DNA of 64,000 nucleotides from Paludibacteraceae bacterium (GTDB lineage Bacteria > Bacteroidota > Bacteroidia > Bacteroidales > Paludibacteraceae), in the NCBI GenBank assembly GCA_905235225.1, contig CAJOKE010000005.1, positions 27,291 to 91,290 on the forward strand. Reading direction: 5' to 3'. The notes beneath the pieces were generated by a model that had not been told where the DNA came from, searched no databases, and was given only the letters and a program-made list of their open reading frames with translations. Position numbers and translations under genes: made by a program. Position 1 is the stretch's first letter. Each line of letters starts with the position of its first letter. Of the stretch, positions 39,647-49,696 are shown in pieces.

Positions 39647-40479
39647 TTCGATATACGGCAGGTCTCGCAATTATGCCAACGATACGATAGTGACAAACCG
39701 ATTTGGAAATATCCATCGCCCCATTGGAACTTAGATGTCGACTCTAACGGCCAGGCATCCAGATTAGCTTTGCCCATATCCATCAAGCCTTGGTGGCAAG
39801 CCACCGAAATGCCCAAGAAGAAACTGCCTCCTAAATAAAAATTGTACCCTATTTCCACCGGAAGAACCGGCAACACGCTCACCGTTTTACCTTCCGGAAT
39901 ACCATACTTTATAAAATCATATTTGATGTGACTAACCGCCAATCCCAATCCGACATACACATAAAATCCTGCTCTCGGGAACGGATAGAACTCAACGCCC
40001 GCATCAAACTCACCGAACACGCTGCTAAAGGAGCCTTTACCTGCATTCTTGGTCACACCACCAACCGTCCGTGTCTCAGTTCTCGCACTGTCATTACCAT
40101 GCAAGTAGCCTGCCCCCAATGTGAAACGCCAGTTGGCAAAACGTCCCATCGGCTGAAGATAAGCGAAATGCAATCCTCCACCTACGCTAAAGTTCTGCGG
40201 TTGAAAACCATGTATAAACGCCTGATCCAGCATATCCACATCACCGTAGTAGTACAAAGCGTTGAAATTAAGACATACGCCGTTACCCACGGATTTGTTG
40301 CGGATTGTGTAAAGACCGGTTCTGCTATTCGCCTTCTTACCCCATATTGGTTTGTTATACTGGGCTGTACGTGCGCCATGTGCAATCTCGGTTTTATTGC
40401 TTCCTTCGGCATAGACATCCGGGATATGTACCATGACACCTAACAAGACGAAAGAAAGGCAAACGAATATATTCTTCAT
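39640..40479 (-). CDS. Secreted/outer-membrane beta-barrel-like protein, unknown function
   Basis: Signal peptide MKNIFVCLSFVLLGVMVHIPDVYA; alternating-strand GVEFYPFPRAGFYVYVGLGLAVSHIKYDF...EIGYNFYLGGSFFLGIS. Confidence 0.6.
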   Translation of the reverse strand: MKNIFVCLSFVLLGVMVHIPDVYAEGSNKTEIAHGARTAQYNKPIWGKKANSRTGLYTIRNKSVGNGVCLNFNALYYYGDVDMLDQAFIHGFQPQNFSVGGGLHFAYLQPMGRFANWRFTLGAGYLHGNDSARTETRTVGGVTKNAGKGSFSSVFGEFDAGVEFYPFPRAGFYVYVGLGLAVSHIKYDFIKYGIPEGKTVSVLPVLPVEIGYNFYLGGSFFLGISVACHQGLMDMGKANLDAWPLESTSKFQWGDGYFQIGLSLSYRWHNCETCRISKW

Positions 40480-40500
40480 GGTTTCCAACATTTGAGCGCA

Positions 40501-40531
40501 CAAAATTACTACTTTTTTTTTACGTGTGCAA
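40501..40531 (-). promoter_or_regulatory. Putative promoter of the outer-membrane-protein/lpx operon
   Basis: Minus strand TTGCACACGT at -33 and TAATTTTG at -7, about 20 nt apart. Confidence 0.6.
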
Positions 40532-40571
40532 GTTTTTATGCATGAAAAAATATTTTTTCATAAAAATAGGC

Positions 40572-40605
40572 ATAAAAAAAGCGTCACTCCATATTGAGTA
40601 ACGCT
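40572..40605 (-). terminator. Rho-independent terminator after rpsO
   Basis: Minus strand AGCGTTACTC-AATATG-GAGTGACGCT followed by T-run. Confidence 0.8.
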
Positions 40606-40612
40606 CTTTCTC

Positions 40613-40882
40613 TTACTTACGAATACCAAGCTCTTTGATGATTGCACGGTAACGCTCAATGTCTTTTGCTTTCAAATAATCCAGCATACGACGACGTTTA
40701 CCTACCAAAGTGGTCAGAGCGCGCTCTGTCCCGAAGTCCTTGCGGTTTTGTTTCAGGTGCTCTGTCAAGTGGTTAATACGAAATGTAAAGAGTGCGATTT
40801 GGCTCTCTGCCAGACCGGTGTTCTTGGCATCCTTGCCGTACTTGGCAAATAACTCTGCCTTTTTTTCAGCTGTCAAATACAT
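40613..40882 (-). CDS. rpsO: 30S ribosomal protein S15
   Basis: GLAESQIALFTFRINHLTEHLKQNRKDFGTERALTTLVGKRRRMLDYLK. Confidence 0.97.
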   Translation of the reverse strand: MYLTAEKKAELFAKYGKDAKNTGLAESQIALFTFRINHLTEHLKQNRKDFGTERALTTLVGKRRRMLDYLKAKDIERYRAIIKELGIRK

Positions 40883-40985
40883 GACTTTTAAGTAATTTTA
40901 TTGGTTATACAATCACCGCCAATGCAGCATGTAGCATGTCAACATCGCGGCATTAATAGGCTTTTTCCACCGAAAAAGCGTAGTA

Positions 40986-41456
40986 TCAATAATTGGTACG
41001 TTGCGTGGCAGCGTAGCTGATCTTCAACGCATAGGCACGGCGCAATTCCTGTTTGATGTCGGCAATGATACCCATCCGGGTCTCCTTGTCTGCCTTGATA
41101 GACACCGTCATCAAGCCTTGGTCTTGCTCCTTCATCGAAGAACGCTCGTTAACGATATACTCGCCAATTTCAGTCTTCTCTGCAAAAGCATCATCCAACT
41201 GGATACGGGTCTCTGCACCATACTGCTTGCGGAACTCGGCTGTCGGCGTACCGACATAGATATAACGCACCAATGATTTCTTCTCCAACTTGGTCAACTC
41301 CGTCGCCTGAGGGGTCTGGAACTGAACCTTGTACGTAACTTCCTTCATCGAAGTAACCGACATAAAGAAGAAAAGCAGCATGAAGATAATATCAGGGAGA
41401 GACGACGTATTGAGTGCCGGCATCTCACGTTTATCATTTCTACGTATCTTTGCCAT
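40986..41456 (-). CDS. ExbD-family biopolymer transporter
   Basis: Start at MAKIRRNDKREMPALNTSSLPDIIFMLLFFFMSVTSM. Confidence 0.88.
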   Translation of the reverse strand: MAKIRRNDKREMPALNTSSLPDIIFMLLFFFMSVTSMKEVTYKVQFQTPQATELTKLEKKSLVRYIYVGTPTAEFRKQYGAETRIQLDDAFAEKTEIGEYIVNERSSMKEQDQGLMTVSIKADKETRMGIIADIKQELRRAYALKISYAATQRTNY

Positions 41457-41457
41457 A

Positions 41458-42039
41458 TCAGTTTCCTCCGTAATTTTTAGGCTCGGCTTCGGAAATCTTC
41501 TGCGGGTAAACCTTCTGTACCTGCTTTTGCTGATCCTCGTCAAGCTCGTTATAGCCCTTGTGGTAATATTTGCGCGCACATTCGTCACGCAACTCGTTAT
41601 AGGCAGCTACTAATTCGTTCTGAACATCAAGGTATGACTGATAACGGGTGTCCACGTCGTTCTGAACCGAAATCACATGCTCCTTCGTATATTTGACAAT
41701 ACCGATCGGCTCACCGAAATCCTCTTCGAACAACTTTGGCATATTCGCATCGTCATTGACATTCTGGATAAACTCCTTGGCTTTCTCCCGCAATTGTTTA
41801 ACGTCCATCAATTGCCCCTGCACCATCAACTGGTTCGCCGAGTTAATCTTGACGACCATCAGGTTACGTTTGTTAATATCCGTGTCCTCGATTTTCTGAT
41901 CGGGCGGAATAGGAGCAGGCAGACGGCGCGCCAAACCTTGGTTGACATCCATTGAGGTTGTCACAAGGAAGAAGATGAGCAGCAAGAAGGATATATCTGC
42001 CATCGAACTCGCGTTGATTGCCGGAATTTTCTTTGCCAT
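41458..42039 (-). CDS. ExbD-family biopolymer transporter
   Basis: MAKKIPAINASSMADISFLLLIFFLVTTSMD. Confidence 0.88.
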   Translation of the reverse strand: MAKKIPAINASSMADISFLLLIFFLVTTSMDVNQGLARRLPAPIPPDQKIEDTDINKRNLMVVKINSANQLMVQGQLMDVKQLREKAKEFIQNVNDDANMPKLFEEDFGEPIGIVKYTKEHVISVQNDVDTRYQSYLDVQNELVAAYNELRDECARKYYHKGYNELDEDQQKQVQKVYPQKISEAEPKNYGGN

Positions 42040-42515
42040 TATTTCAAACGTTTAGTATGAATAACTCCCCATATGAGCGCGCAAACCGTACCGCATACAA
42101 GGATATAGGTCAAATACAGACACGCATCACTCAACTGAGCCATTGTGCCAACATTATCTTCACCTTCGTAACCGATAATCTTCACTTCCGCAGGACTGCC
42201 GAGGAACCAGCATACCAATATCAAGCAAATAAAACCGACTACCACCGCCAAACTGCGGAGAGCTTTCTTCTTGTCCACCTGATAGGTCTTGACAAACTCC
42301 CAAATGACAACGCCAAGAGTAATGCAGCACACGAGACATACCAAGATGTAATTCCAGACAAGGAAGAGGTTCGTAAACAGAGGTATATTCAGGAAATCAC
42401 CTGCAACCTCCAATTGACCTTCCGAACCGCCGGCATAAAACATCACCGATACGATGATGCCCAAAGCCATCAGCACCCAGAGGGTAATCTTTGGAATTAA
42501 CTTATAGTTCTTCAT
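42039..42515 (-). CDS. Polytopic membrane protein in ExbB/ExbD operon, unknown function
   Basis: Several hydrophobic TM segments; tightly linked between exbB-like and exbD-like genes. Confidence 0.65.
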   Translation of the reverse strand: MKNYKLIPKITLWVLMALGIIVSVMFYAGGSEGQLEVAGDFLNIPLFTNLFLVWNYILVCLVCCITLGVVIWEFVKTYQVDKKKALRSLAVVVGFICLILVCWFLGSPAEVKIIGYEGEDNVGTMAQLSDACLYLTYILVCGTVCALIWGVIHTKRLK

Positions 42516-42517
42516 GA

Positions 42518-43342
42518 TTACTTCTTCTTTTGTTGTTCGTCATACTTAACCACGAGGTCGAGCAAACTGATTGAGCTGTCTTCCATCTCGTTAACAAGAC
42601 CTTCGATTACGCTCAGAATATAGTTGTAGAATACTTGCAGAATAATTGCAATAATCAAACCGAGAAGGGTCGTCAGCAAGGCAACCTTGATACCACCGGC
42701 AACAACCGTTGCGGAAATATCACCTACCTGTTGAATCTTATCGAACGCGGCAATCATACCGATAATGGTTCCCAAGAATCCCAACGACGGAGCGATGGAG
42801 ATGAACAGCGAAATCCAGCTGAGGTTCTTCTCTAACAAACCGAGTTGAACGCCACCGTAAGAAGAAACTGTCTTCTCTACCACTTCGATACCCTCGTCAT
42901 AACGGCTCAAACCCTGATAGAATATACTTGCAACAGGACCACGGGTGTTGCGGCATACGTCCAATGCTGCCTCAATTCCGCCCTTCTGCAAAGCTTCCTC
43001 AATCTTGGCAAGCAGAGCCTTCGTGTTTGTCTTACTCAAACTTAAATAAATAATACGCTCAATACAGAGTGCAAGACCGAATACCAAGCACAACAAAGTT
43101 GCTGCCATAAAACCGGCACCACCTTCAATGAATTTCGTTTTCAATGTCTTGTGGAGAGCCACTACACCACCTGCCTCGGCGGCCTCTGCCTCTACTGCCT
43201 CAGCTGCGGGAGCCTCAGCCACATCTTCTGCTACTTGTTCTGTTGCCTCAGGAGCCTGACCGGCAGCCTCTTGAGCCATCACGGCAACGTTACCAAATGT
43301 CAACGCTGCAAGCACCATTACGGTTGCAAATACTTTTTTCAT
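42518..43342 (-). CDS. exbB: MotA/TolQ/ExbB proton channel family protein
   Basis: Start at MKKVFATVMVLAALTFG; SIAPSLGFLGTIIGMIAAFDKIQQVGDISATVVAGGIKVALLTTLLGLIIAIILQVFYN. Confidence 0.92.
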   Translation of the reverse strand: MKKVFATVMVLAALTFGNVAVMAQEAAGQAPEATEQVAEDVAEAPAAEAVEAEAAEAGGVVALHKTLKTKFIEGGAGFMAATLLCLVFGLALCIERIIYLSLSKTNTKALLAKIEEALQKGGIEAALDVCRNTRGPVASIFYQGLSRYDEGIEVVEKTVSSYGGVQLGLLEKNLSWISLFISIAPSLGFLGTIIGMIAAFDKIQQVGDISATVVAGGIKVALLTTLLGLIIAIILQVFYNYILSVIEGLVNEMEDSSISLLDLVVKYDEQQKKK

Positions 43343-43422
43343 GAGATTGAATGAATTATTATTTGGGTTAATTAACTGTTTTTCAAACGTAAAGACAAGG
43401 ATTGACCTGCATTCCGATCTTG

Positions 43423-43510
43423 CGGAAAGACGGGGATTCGAACCCCGGAAACGCTTTTGGCGTTTACACGCTTTCCAGGCGTGCCTCTTCAACCACTCGA
43501 GCATCTTTCC
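43423..43510 (-). tRNA. tRNA-Ser (anticodon GGA)
   Basis: GGAAAGA/TCTTTCC acceptor, CACGC-CTGGAAA-GCGTG anticodon arm, long variable arm, GGGGTTCGAATCCCC T arm. Confidence 0.95.
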
Positions 43511-43595
43511 TTTGCCGTTTTCACGAAACGACCCGCAAAATTACACAAAAAAAACGAAATACCAAAAAAAATGAGTTCTTTTTTGCGTTTTTTTG

Positions 43596-44360
43596 CTATT
43601 TTAACCTAAAAAGAGCCTTTGCATTGGCTGTTGTCACCTCATACACATGCTCTATCGGCGTTTGATACACTTCCGACAACACCGACGCCGCATACCTCAT
43701 CCAACGGCTTTCGTTACGCTTGCCGCGGTACGGAACGGGTGCCATGTACGGCGCATCCGTTTCCAATACCAGACGCTCCAAAGGAATACCGACGAGATTC
43801 TCGCGCAATTTGCAGTTCTTGAACGTAATGACTCCCCCTATTCCGAGATACAGCCCCATATCCACTATACGCTTGGCCGTCTCATTGCTCCCGCTGAAAC
43901 AATGCATCACACCGCGCAAACCGCGATACACCTTTAATATATTAAGGCAGTCTTCCGTCGCATCCCTGTTGTGAATCATCACCGGCAAATCATATTGCAT
44001 CGCCCACTCCGTCTGCTTGTGCAACGCAACCTGCTGCTCTTTCTTGAACGTCGTGTCAAAATGATAATCCAGTCCTATCTCTCCTATCGCAATATAATCC
44101 CGCGCATGCGTTTTCAATATATCCTCTATCTGCTCCAGTTGCGACATCCAGTCTTCGCTGATATTTTCGGGATGCAGACCGATGGCGGGATACAGATACC
44201 CGGGGAATTGGCGGCACACATCCATTACCGGCACAATGGACGACACGTCCACTCCCGGCACCAGAATGGCTTCCACTCCTTCCGCCTGCTGCTGCGCAAT
44301 GAATCCCGGCAGGTCATCCAGATACTGCGGGTCATCTATATGGGCATGGGTGTCTATCAT
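43596..44360 (-). CDS. tatD: TatD family metal-dependent hydrolase/DNase
   Basis: MIDTHAHIDDPQY, AIGEIGLDYHFD, VMIHNRDATEDCLNIL, GVMHCFSGS, LVLETDAPYMAPVPYRGKRNE. Confidence 0.95.
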   Translation of the reverse strand: MIDTHAHIDDPQYLDDLPGFIAQQQAEGVEAILVPGVDVSSIVPVMDVCRQFPGYLYPAIGLHPENISEDWMSQLEQIEDILKTHARDYIAIGEIGLDYHFDTTFKKEQQVALHKQTEWAMQYDLPVMIHNRDATEDCLNILKVYRGLRGVMHCFSGSNETAKRIVDMGLYLGIGGVITFKNCKLRENLVGIPLERLVLETDAPYMAPVPYRGKRNESRWMRYAASVLSEVYQTPIEHVYEVTTANAKALFRLK

Positions 44361-45535
44361 CTTCTCCTGTTCAATATACTGCTGTCACCATAACTCAGAA
44401 ACCGGAAATCATGGGCAAGCGCATAATTATATATGGTGTGCCAGTCCCCGCCGACAAACGCGCTCACTAACAGCAAAAGCGTCGATTTGGGCTGGTGGAA
44501 GTTCGTTATCAGCTGCTCCACCACCCTGAACGTATACCCCGGCTTGATCATAATCTGCGTCTCGGCATGCAAAGTCTCCTGTCCCGTATGGTCCAGATAT
44601 TCAAGAATCGCCCCCAACGCCTCAGCCACCGGCATCGGATGCTCACCCTCATACGGCTCAAACTGACCCACATGAATCACCTCGCCCGCCGAACCGTTAC
44701 GCAACTGCTCACCGATAAAGTACAGGCTCTCCAATGTCCGCATGGACGTCGTGCCGACTGCCACGATATGACCGATATTGTCACGCACATCTGCAATAGC
44801 CCTCCGGGGGACGGCAATTATCTCCGTATGCATCGTATGCTCATCTGCATCTTCCGTCTTCACCGGCTGAAACGTTCCCGCACCCACATGCAGCGTCAGT
44901 TCAGTCGTCTGTATACCGCGCCCGCGAAGATCGTCCAGCACCTTCTCCGTAAAATGCAACCCCGCCGTCGGTGCCGCTACAGAACCCTTGATACGGCTAT
45001 ACACGGTCTGATAAGTTGTCTTGTCGCTTTCCTCTGTGTCCCTGTTCAGATATGGCGGAATAGGCAGTTCGCCCGCCATGTCTAACAACTGCGCAAATGA
45101 TACGTTCCCATCATCCCACGTAAAACGCACCTCATGCGTGTTACCCGTAGTCGCTATCCGCTCAGCATGCAGGACACCGTTGCTCAACACTCCCGATTTC
45201 CACTTCTTCAGATTACCGATCATGCACTTCCATGTGCAACCCGTTGTGCTGCTTAGCGACAACTGGTAATCCCGCGGGGACAATGGCTCCAGACAGAACA
45301 CCTCTATCCTTGCACCCGTATCCTTATGGAAAACCATACGCGCCGGAATAACGCGCGTATTGTTGTAAACTAACAGCGACTGGGGCGCAATATAATCGCC
45401 CACATTATAAAACAGGTCTTCCGACACCACTCCGTCCCGATATACCAGCAACTTCGAGTGGTCCCGCTCCGCTAACGGATACTTCGCTATCCGTTCATCC
45501 GCCAACGGATAATCATATTCACTTATTCGTATCAC
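44357..45535 (-). CDS. queA: S-adenosylmethionine:tRNA ribosyltransferase-isomerase
   Basis: YPLAERDHSKLLVY, NNTRVIPAR, GSVAAPTAGLHFTEKVLDDL, GYTFRVVEQLITNFHQPKSTLLLLVSAFVG. Confidence 0.95.
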   Translation of the reverse strand: MIRISEYDYPLADERIAKYPLAERDHSKLLVYRDGVVSEDLFYNVGDYIAPQSLLVYNNTRVIPARMVFHKDTGARIEVFCLEPLSPRDYQLSLSSTTGCTWKCMIGNLKKWKSGVLSNGVLHAERIATTGNTHEVRFTWDDGNVSFAQLLDMAGELPIPPYLNRDTEESDKTTYQTVYSRIKGSVAAPTAGLHFTEKVLDDLRGRGIQTTELTLHVGAGTFQPVKTEDADEHTMHTEIIAVPRRAIADVRDNIGHIVAVGTTSMRTLESLYFIGEQLRNGSAGEVIHVGQFEPYEGEHPMPVAEALGAILEYLDHTGQETLHAETQIMIKPGYTFRVVEQLITNFHQPKSTLLLLVSAFVGGDWHTIYNYALAHDFRFLSYGDSSILNRRR

Positions 45536-45586
45536 TTTCTAAAACTATTCTTCTTTCTGCCAACACTCATTTATACTACCCTTTTC

Positions 45587-45685
45587 CGACTGCCTTCCGA
45601 CGCTCTATCTCGGTTGCTGCTCGGTTGCTGATCGGTTGCTGATCAGTTGCTAATCAGTTGCTGATCAGTTCCTGCGACTGACATC
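45587..45685. repeat. 11-bp tandem array, about 9 units, core MTCRGTTGCTG
   Basis: CGACTGCCTTC CGACGCTCTAT CTCGGTTGCTG CTCGGTTGCTG ATCGGTTGCTG ATCAGTTGCTA ATCAGTTGCTG ATCAGTTCCTG CGACTGACATC. Confidence 0.93.
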
Positions 45686-46876
45686 TTTATGACCAACATA
45701 TGACCGGCGACTGCCTGTTTTCCCCGTCTGGACACGTTTCTTCACAAACTCACGACGCTCACCCGCAAACAACTCATACTGGTTAAACAGGCACTCCAGC
45801 TCGCCGTTCATCAGTTTGATTCGCTTGCTTGGCTTCAGCCCTATACTCTTCAAAGCGTCCTCGTTCGATGAAATCACCCATGCGGTCGAACCTGTAAACT
45901 GATGCTTGAACGCTGTTCCCATATCCCCATACAAACGCAGCACATCCTTGTCCTGCGACAAACGCTCACCATATGGCGGATTTACCATTACCAAAGCAGG
46001 TTCCTGACTGTCGCGCTTGATTTCCTGAATACGAATCTGGCGAACTTCGATAACTCGCTGTTGACCTGCTGCCTTCACATTCTTCAATGACGCTTGAACG
46101 GCATAAAATCCTGCATCTGAACCATATATCTTATGCGTAAACGGTTTTTCCTGAGAATCATCATTATACACATCCTCAAACAAGTCTTTGTCAAAATCTC
46201 GCCAACGCTCAAAGGCAAAACCCTTCCTGAATATACCGGGAGCGATGTTCTGGGCAATTAGTGCCGCCTCTATCAGAAGCGTGCCGGAACCGCACATCGG
46301 ATCATAAAAATCTGTCTCGCCTTTCCATCCCGCCATCAGCAGCATTCCTGCTGCCAACGCCTCATTAATCGGAGCTTCCGTATTCGCCACACGGTATCCC
46401 CGCTTGTGCAAACTCTCTCCGGAACTGTCCATGGACAAGGTCACCTGCTCATTTGCTATATGGACATTCAGACACAAATCAGGATCCGACAAACGGACAC
46501 TCGGCCGTTTCCCCTCACGCTCGTTCCACCAGTCCGCTATAGCATCCTTGACACGGTAGGTCACGTACCGCGAATGACGGAAAGTGTCCGAATATACCGT
46601 TGAATCTATCTGAAAACCGGTCTGCAATGTCATATACTGCGACCAGTCTAACTTCTTCACTTCCTCATACACGGCATCGGCATCTTTTGCCTTGAACGAC
46701 ATTATCGGCACCAATACACGTGAGGCGGTACGCAGACACATGTTGGCACGGTACAGCAATCGCTTGTCACCCGTAAAAGACACTGCGCGACGCTCTAATT
46801 GCACATTGTTCGCACCCAATGCAACCAACTCGCCTGCAAGCACCTCTTCCAAGCCTTTAAAGGTCTTGGCTATCAT
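45665..46876 (-). CDS. THUMP-domain class I SAM-dependent RNA methyltransferase (RlmL-N-like)
   Basis: Start at MIAKTFKGLEEVLAGELVALGANNV; FYDPMCGSGTLLIEAALIAQNIAPG; VMVNPPYGERL. Confidence 0.92.
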   Translation of the reverse strand: MIAKTFKGLEEVLAGELVALGANNVQLERRAVSFTGDKRLLYRANMCLRTASRVLVPIMSFKAKDADAVYEEVKKLDWSQYMTLQTGFQIDSTVYSDTFRHSRYVTYRVKDAIADWWNEREGKRPSVRLSDPDLCLNVHIANEQVTLSMDSSGESLHKRGYRVANTEAPINEALAAGMLLMAGWKGETDFYDPMCGSGTLLIEAALIAQNIAPGIFRKGFAFERWRDFDKDLFEDVYNDDSQEKPFTHKIYGSDAGFYAVQASLKNVKAAGQQRVIEVRQIRIQEIKRDSQEPALVMVNPPYGERLSQDKDVLRLYGDMGTAFKHQFTGSTAWVISSNEDALKSIGLKPSKRIKLMNGELECLFNQYELFAGERREFVKKRVQTGKTGSRRSYVGHKDVSRRN

Positions 46877-46899
46877 CTGAAATTCTTTCACAATCACTC

Positions 46900-48297
46900 T
46901 TATTTAAGCCATTTATGACCGTTTTGTATCACTATTCCATGGTACTCCCCGCCTACACGTTTGCCGGTTACATCATACATCGGCTGCATCAAATCAAGTT
47001 CTTCCGAATAAGTCTGCTCAATAGAGGTAATCACCTTCTGGTCACGCACATACTGTTCCTCCGTCTTGACACCCGTCACTCCGTAAACGCCCAGATACTT
47101 CTTCAATCCGCCATAGACAAATATCTCCTGCCCCACTAACTCGGCATTGTCCACTACGTTCAGATTGTCACGGGCAGCACCCGCATTCAACTGAACCGTC
47201 AGCACTTTGCTCATATTGCTTTCATCAGCCGTACCTGCTATAACCAACGATAATTTGTCCGTCTTGTTGACACCCGTAAACTGGTCACTGCTGTTACGCG
47301 CAGCACTGCCAAGCACATAACCGCGCACCCAGTATTCATCACCTTCAAACAACACATCATTCTCCCATAACTTTAGCACATCCGCTACCGTATAGGGATC
47401 AGCCTTTGTCCCGGAACCGTCCAGAACAATTCCCGCTACCGCATAACTGAAATACACCTTCTTTTCTATTTTCTCTGCCCCGTTCTTTGCCGATACTCCG
47501 CTTAATGTCAATGCCGCGGAATATTCTCCCGTCGGCATTCCTGTCTTGATAGAAACCACTATCTTTCCGCCCGTTTTCGTAAATAATGACTTGTCTAACA
47601 CAAAAGCACTTTGCGCATCATCAAATTGCACACTCACACCCGCCGCAGAAAGATTCTTGGATTCCACATTGATGGATTGGCTGTGAGTGCCGTAACCGGT
47701 TCCGAACAAACCGAACGGAACAAAACCCTTGGGCGAAACGCGGAGCATGGCATCCGACGGATCCGACGGAAAAACCTTCACCTCGTCTAAAAAGAAACGG
47801 TTCTTGTTGCCGGACGCGAATGTTATCCGGACACTCGACTCTACATCATATATCTTCACCGATATGTCATTCCACTTGTTCCTGTTGATGATGAATTTCG
47901 ACACATCAATATCACCTCCTGTGACCGACAGATTGATAACCGAATCCTCTTTGGTACTAATCCATGGAGCAGCACGAAATGTCAATGTAATATCACCGCT
48001 GCACGCTATCTCAGGTGTGGTAATACTTCCGTTTTGCTTGTTCAATCCGACTTTCACACACTGGTTGGCACCATTGCAGTTGGTATAATCCCAACTGTTC
48101 TCCGCATCATTATTGTCTGTGTAGATAACATACTCCTTCGCTACATCACCTCCCCACTGACCGTCATTGCCACCCGTATAGCCTTTGTAGTAATCATCGT
48201 TGACACATTTGTTGAAAGACTCGTAAAAAATCGGCTCTGCGCCGAACACCATCATGCTCGCACCCAGCAAGCATAGTACTGAAAAATTCTTTTTCAT
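46900..48297 (-). CDS. Secreted protein with DUF6359-like OB-fold region and Bacteroidales C-terminal sorting-like motif
   Basis: Signal peptide MKKNFSVLCLLGASMMVFG; GSGTKADPYTVADVLKLWEND...YWVRGYVLG; C-terminus MYDVTGKRVGGEYHGIVIQNGHKWLK. Confidence 0.7.
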   Translation of the reverse strand: MKKNFSVLCLLGASMMVFGAEPIFYESFNKCVNDDYYKGYTGGNDGQWGGDVAKEYVIYTDNNDAENSWDYTNCNGANQCVKVGLNKQNGSITTPEIACSGDITLTFRAAPWISTKEDSVINLSVTGGDIDVSKFIINRNKWNDISVKIYDVESSVRITFASGNKNRFFLDEVKVFPSDPSDAMLRVSPKGFVPFGLFGTGYGTHSQSINVESKNLSAAGVSVQFDDAQSAFVLDKSLFTKTGGKIVVSIKTGMPTGEYSAALTLSGVSAKNGAEKIEKKVYFSYAVAGIVLDGSGTKADPYTVADVLKLWENDVLFEGDEYWVRGYVLGSAARNSSDQFTGVNKTDKLSLVIAGTADESNMSKVLTVQLNAGAARDNLNVVDNAELVGQEIFVYGGLKKYLGVYGVTGVKTEEQYVRDQKVITSIEQTYSEELDLMQPMYDVTGKRVGGEYHGIVIQNGHKWLK

Positions 48298-48308
48298 GAT
48301 TATATGGT

Positions 48309-49109
48309 TCAAAAAAGGTATCGCTCCCGCAATAACGCCATATCATCCGGCGTCACAAACAAACATTCGTTCATATATTGCTCCATTCCCCCATACTCGC
48401 GGTCTATCAAATCAAGAGTTGAGATGAAGTTTTTCGTACTTACACCCATAAAAGCCTGTATTACAGCCATCTCGGCTTCACCCCCGCCCTTGTCTAATAT
48501 ATCTTGGTTAAGACGCCTGACTAATGGCTCATAAGACGCATTACTGCTGTCAAAGTCCTGAATAACTGCCTCACGCGGGACACCAAGTGCAAATAGCACA
48601 AATGCAGCACCCCAACCGGTACGATCCTTGCCCTGCGCACAATGCCAAAGCACCGCACCTTCCTCAGTTTCCACTATCAAACGCATAAAAGCCGCATATT
48701 GCAACTGCGAATATTCACTCCTTATTAATGACGGATACATGTTTGCAGCCATTCGCTGGACCTCAGGATAAAACGAATAACTGACTATGTATTTCTCCAA
48801 ATCATAGAACGCCTCTTGAGGTATCGCTTGACCCGTATCCTGCTCCACACGCATATCTATTGTCGGCAGTATATGATGGCTCGCACCGGGTACATCACAG
48901 TCGGGCTGATGCTCCGCCTCATTATACGAACGGAAATCAAACACGCGGCGAAGATGATACTCGTCACGCAAACGCGCTATATCGCTATCTGTGGCATCAT
49001 GCAGATGAGCGGTACGAAGCAATAGACCGGACTTGATCGTTTTGCCGTCTGCCGCCGGAAGACCACCAAGATCACGGGCATTCACAATATTCTCAAACCA
49101 TATATTCAC
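48309..49109 (-). CDS. Tyrosine-phosphatase family protein (Y_phosphatase3-like)
   Basis: NARDLGGLPAADGKTIKSGLLLRTAHL; VLWHCAQGKDRTGWGAAFVL (HCxxGKDRTG). Confidence 0.9.
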   Translation of the reverse strand: MNIWFENIVNARDLGGLPAADGKTIKSGLLLRTAHLHDATDSDIARLRDEYHLRRVFDFRSYNEAEHQPDCDVPGASHHILPTIDMRVEQDTGQAIPQEAFYDLEKYIVSYSFYPEVQRMAANMYPSLIRSEYSQLQYAAFMRLIVETEEGAVLWHCAQGKDRTGWGAAFVLFALGVPREAVIQDFDSSNASYEPLVRRLNQDILDKGGGEAEMAVIQAFMGVSTKNFISTLDLIDREYGGMEQYMNECLFVTPDDMALLRERYLF

Positions 49110-49684
49110 GCCTTGAACACCTTGTCTATCAGTTCTACAAACTCACGGTACGCAAATGTGCCTTCCAACTCCGATAACGCACTCGCAAGACCACGATAAT
49201 GCCACTCATGAGACGCCTTGTCCTTGACATGGAAAATGTTCCACAATGTATCACCTTGCATGGCATAGTCGCGCGCTATTGCACGCATATTGCTCAACTT
49301 GTCACCCATTGCAACCACCTTGGCGTCATGGGATGCCGACATCAAACGGTTTATTGCAGCCTGCTTGCGGTCATGCCAGCTGTCCTCTTCCGACACGCCT
49401 TCCTCAAACTGGTCACTCTCCGAATGTACCAAGTCCGCTATCCTGTCACCGAATTCACGACGAATATCATCTACCGTCACATCCGTATCCTCTACTGTAT
49501 CATGCAAGGCCGCAGCAGCTAACAATTCCTGATCTGCAGTCATCGTTGCCACTATCTCCATCGCCTCCATCGGGTGAACAATATACGGGAAACCTTTTCC
49601 TCTACGCTCGGTATTGTGATGTGCTTTTACCGCATAAACAATAGCACGGTCCAACAATGTGCTGTCTATGTACTTGTTTGCCAT
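49106..49684 (-). CDS. HD-domain protein resembling stand-alone (p)ppGpp hydrolases (MESH1/SpoT-HD-like)
   Basis: YIVHPMEAMEIVATMTADQELLAAAALHDTVEDTDVTVDDIRREFGDRIADLV; VVAMGDKLSNMRAI. Confidence 0.83.
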   Translation of the reverse strand: MANKYIDSTLLDRAIVYAVKAHHNTERRGKGFPYIVHPMEAMEIVATMTADQELLAAAALHDTVEDTDVTVDDIRREFGDRIADLVHSESDQFEEGVSEEDSWHDRKQAAINRLMSASHDAKVVAMGDKLSNMRAIARDYAMQGDTLWNIFHVKDKASHEWHYRGLASALSELEGTFAYREFVELIDKVFKA

Positions 49685-49696
49685 AATTCGTCTGTA

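Noticed and set aside
43343-43504. N-terminal extension of the ExbB-like ORF (MLEWLKRHAWKACKRQKRF...)
   Set aside because: It is a translation of the tRNA-Ser gene; the real start with a signal-peptide-like N-terminus is at 43342.
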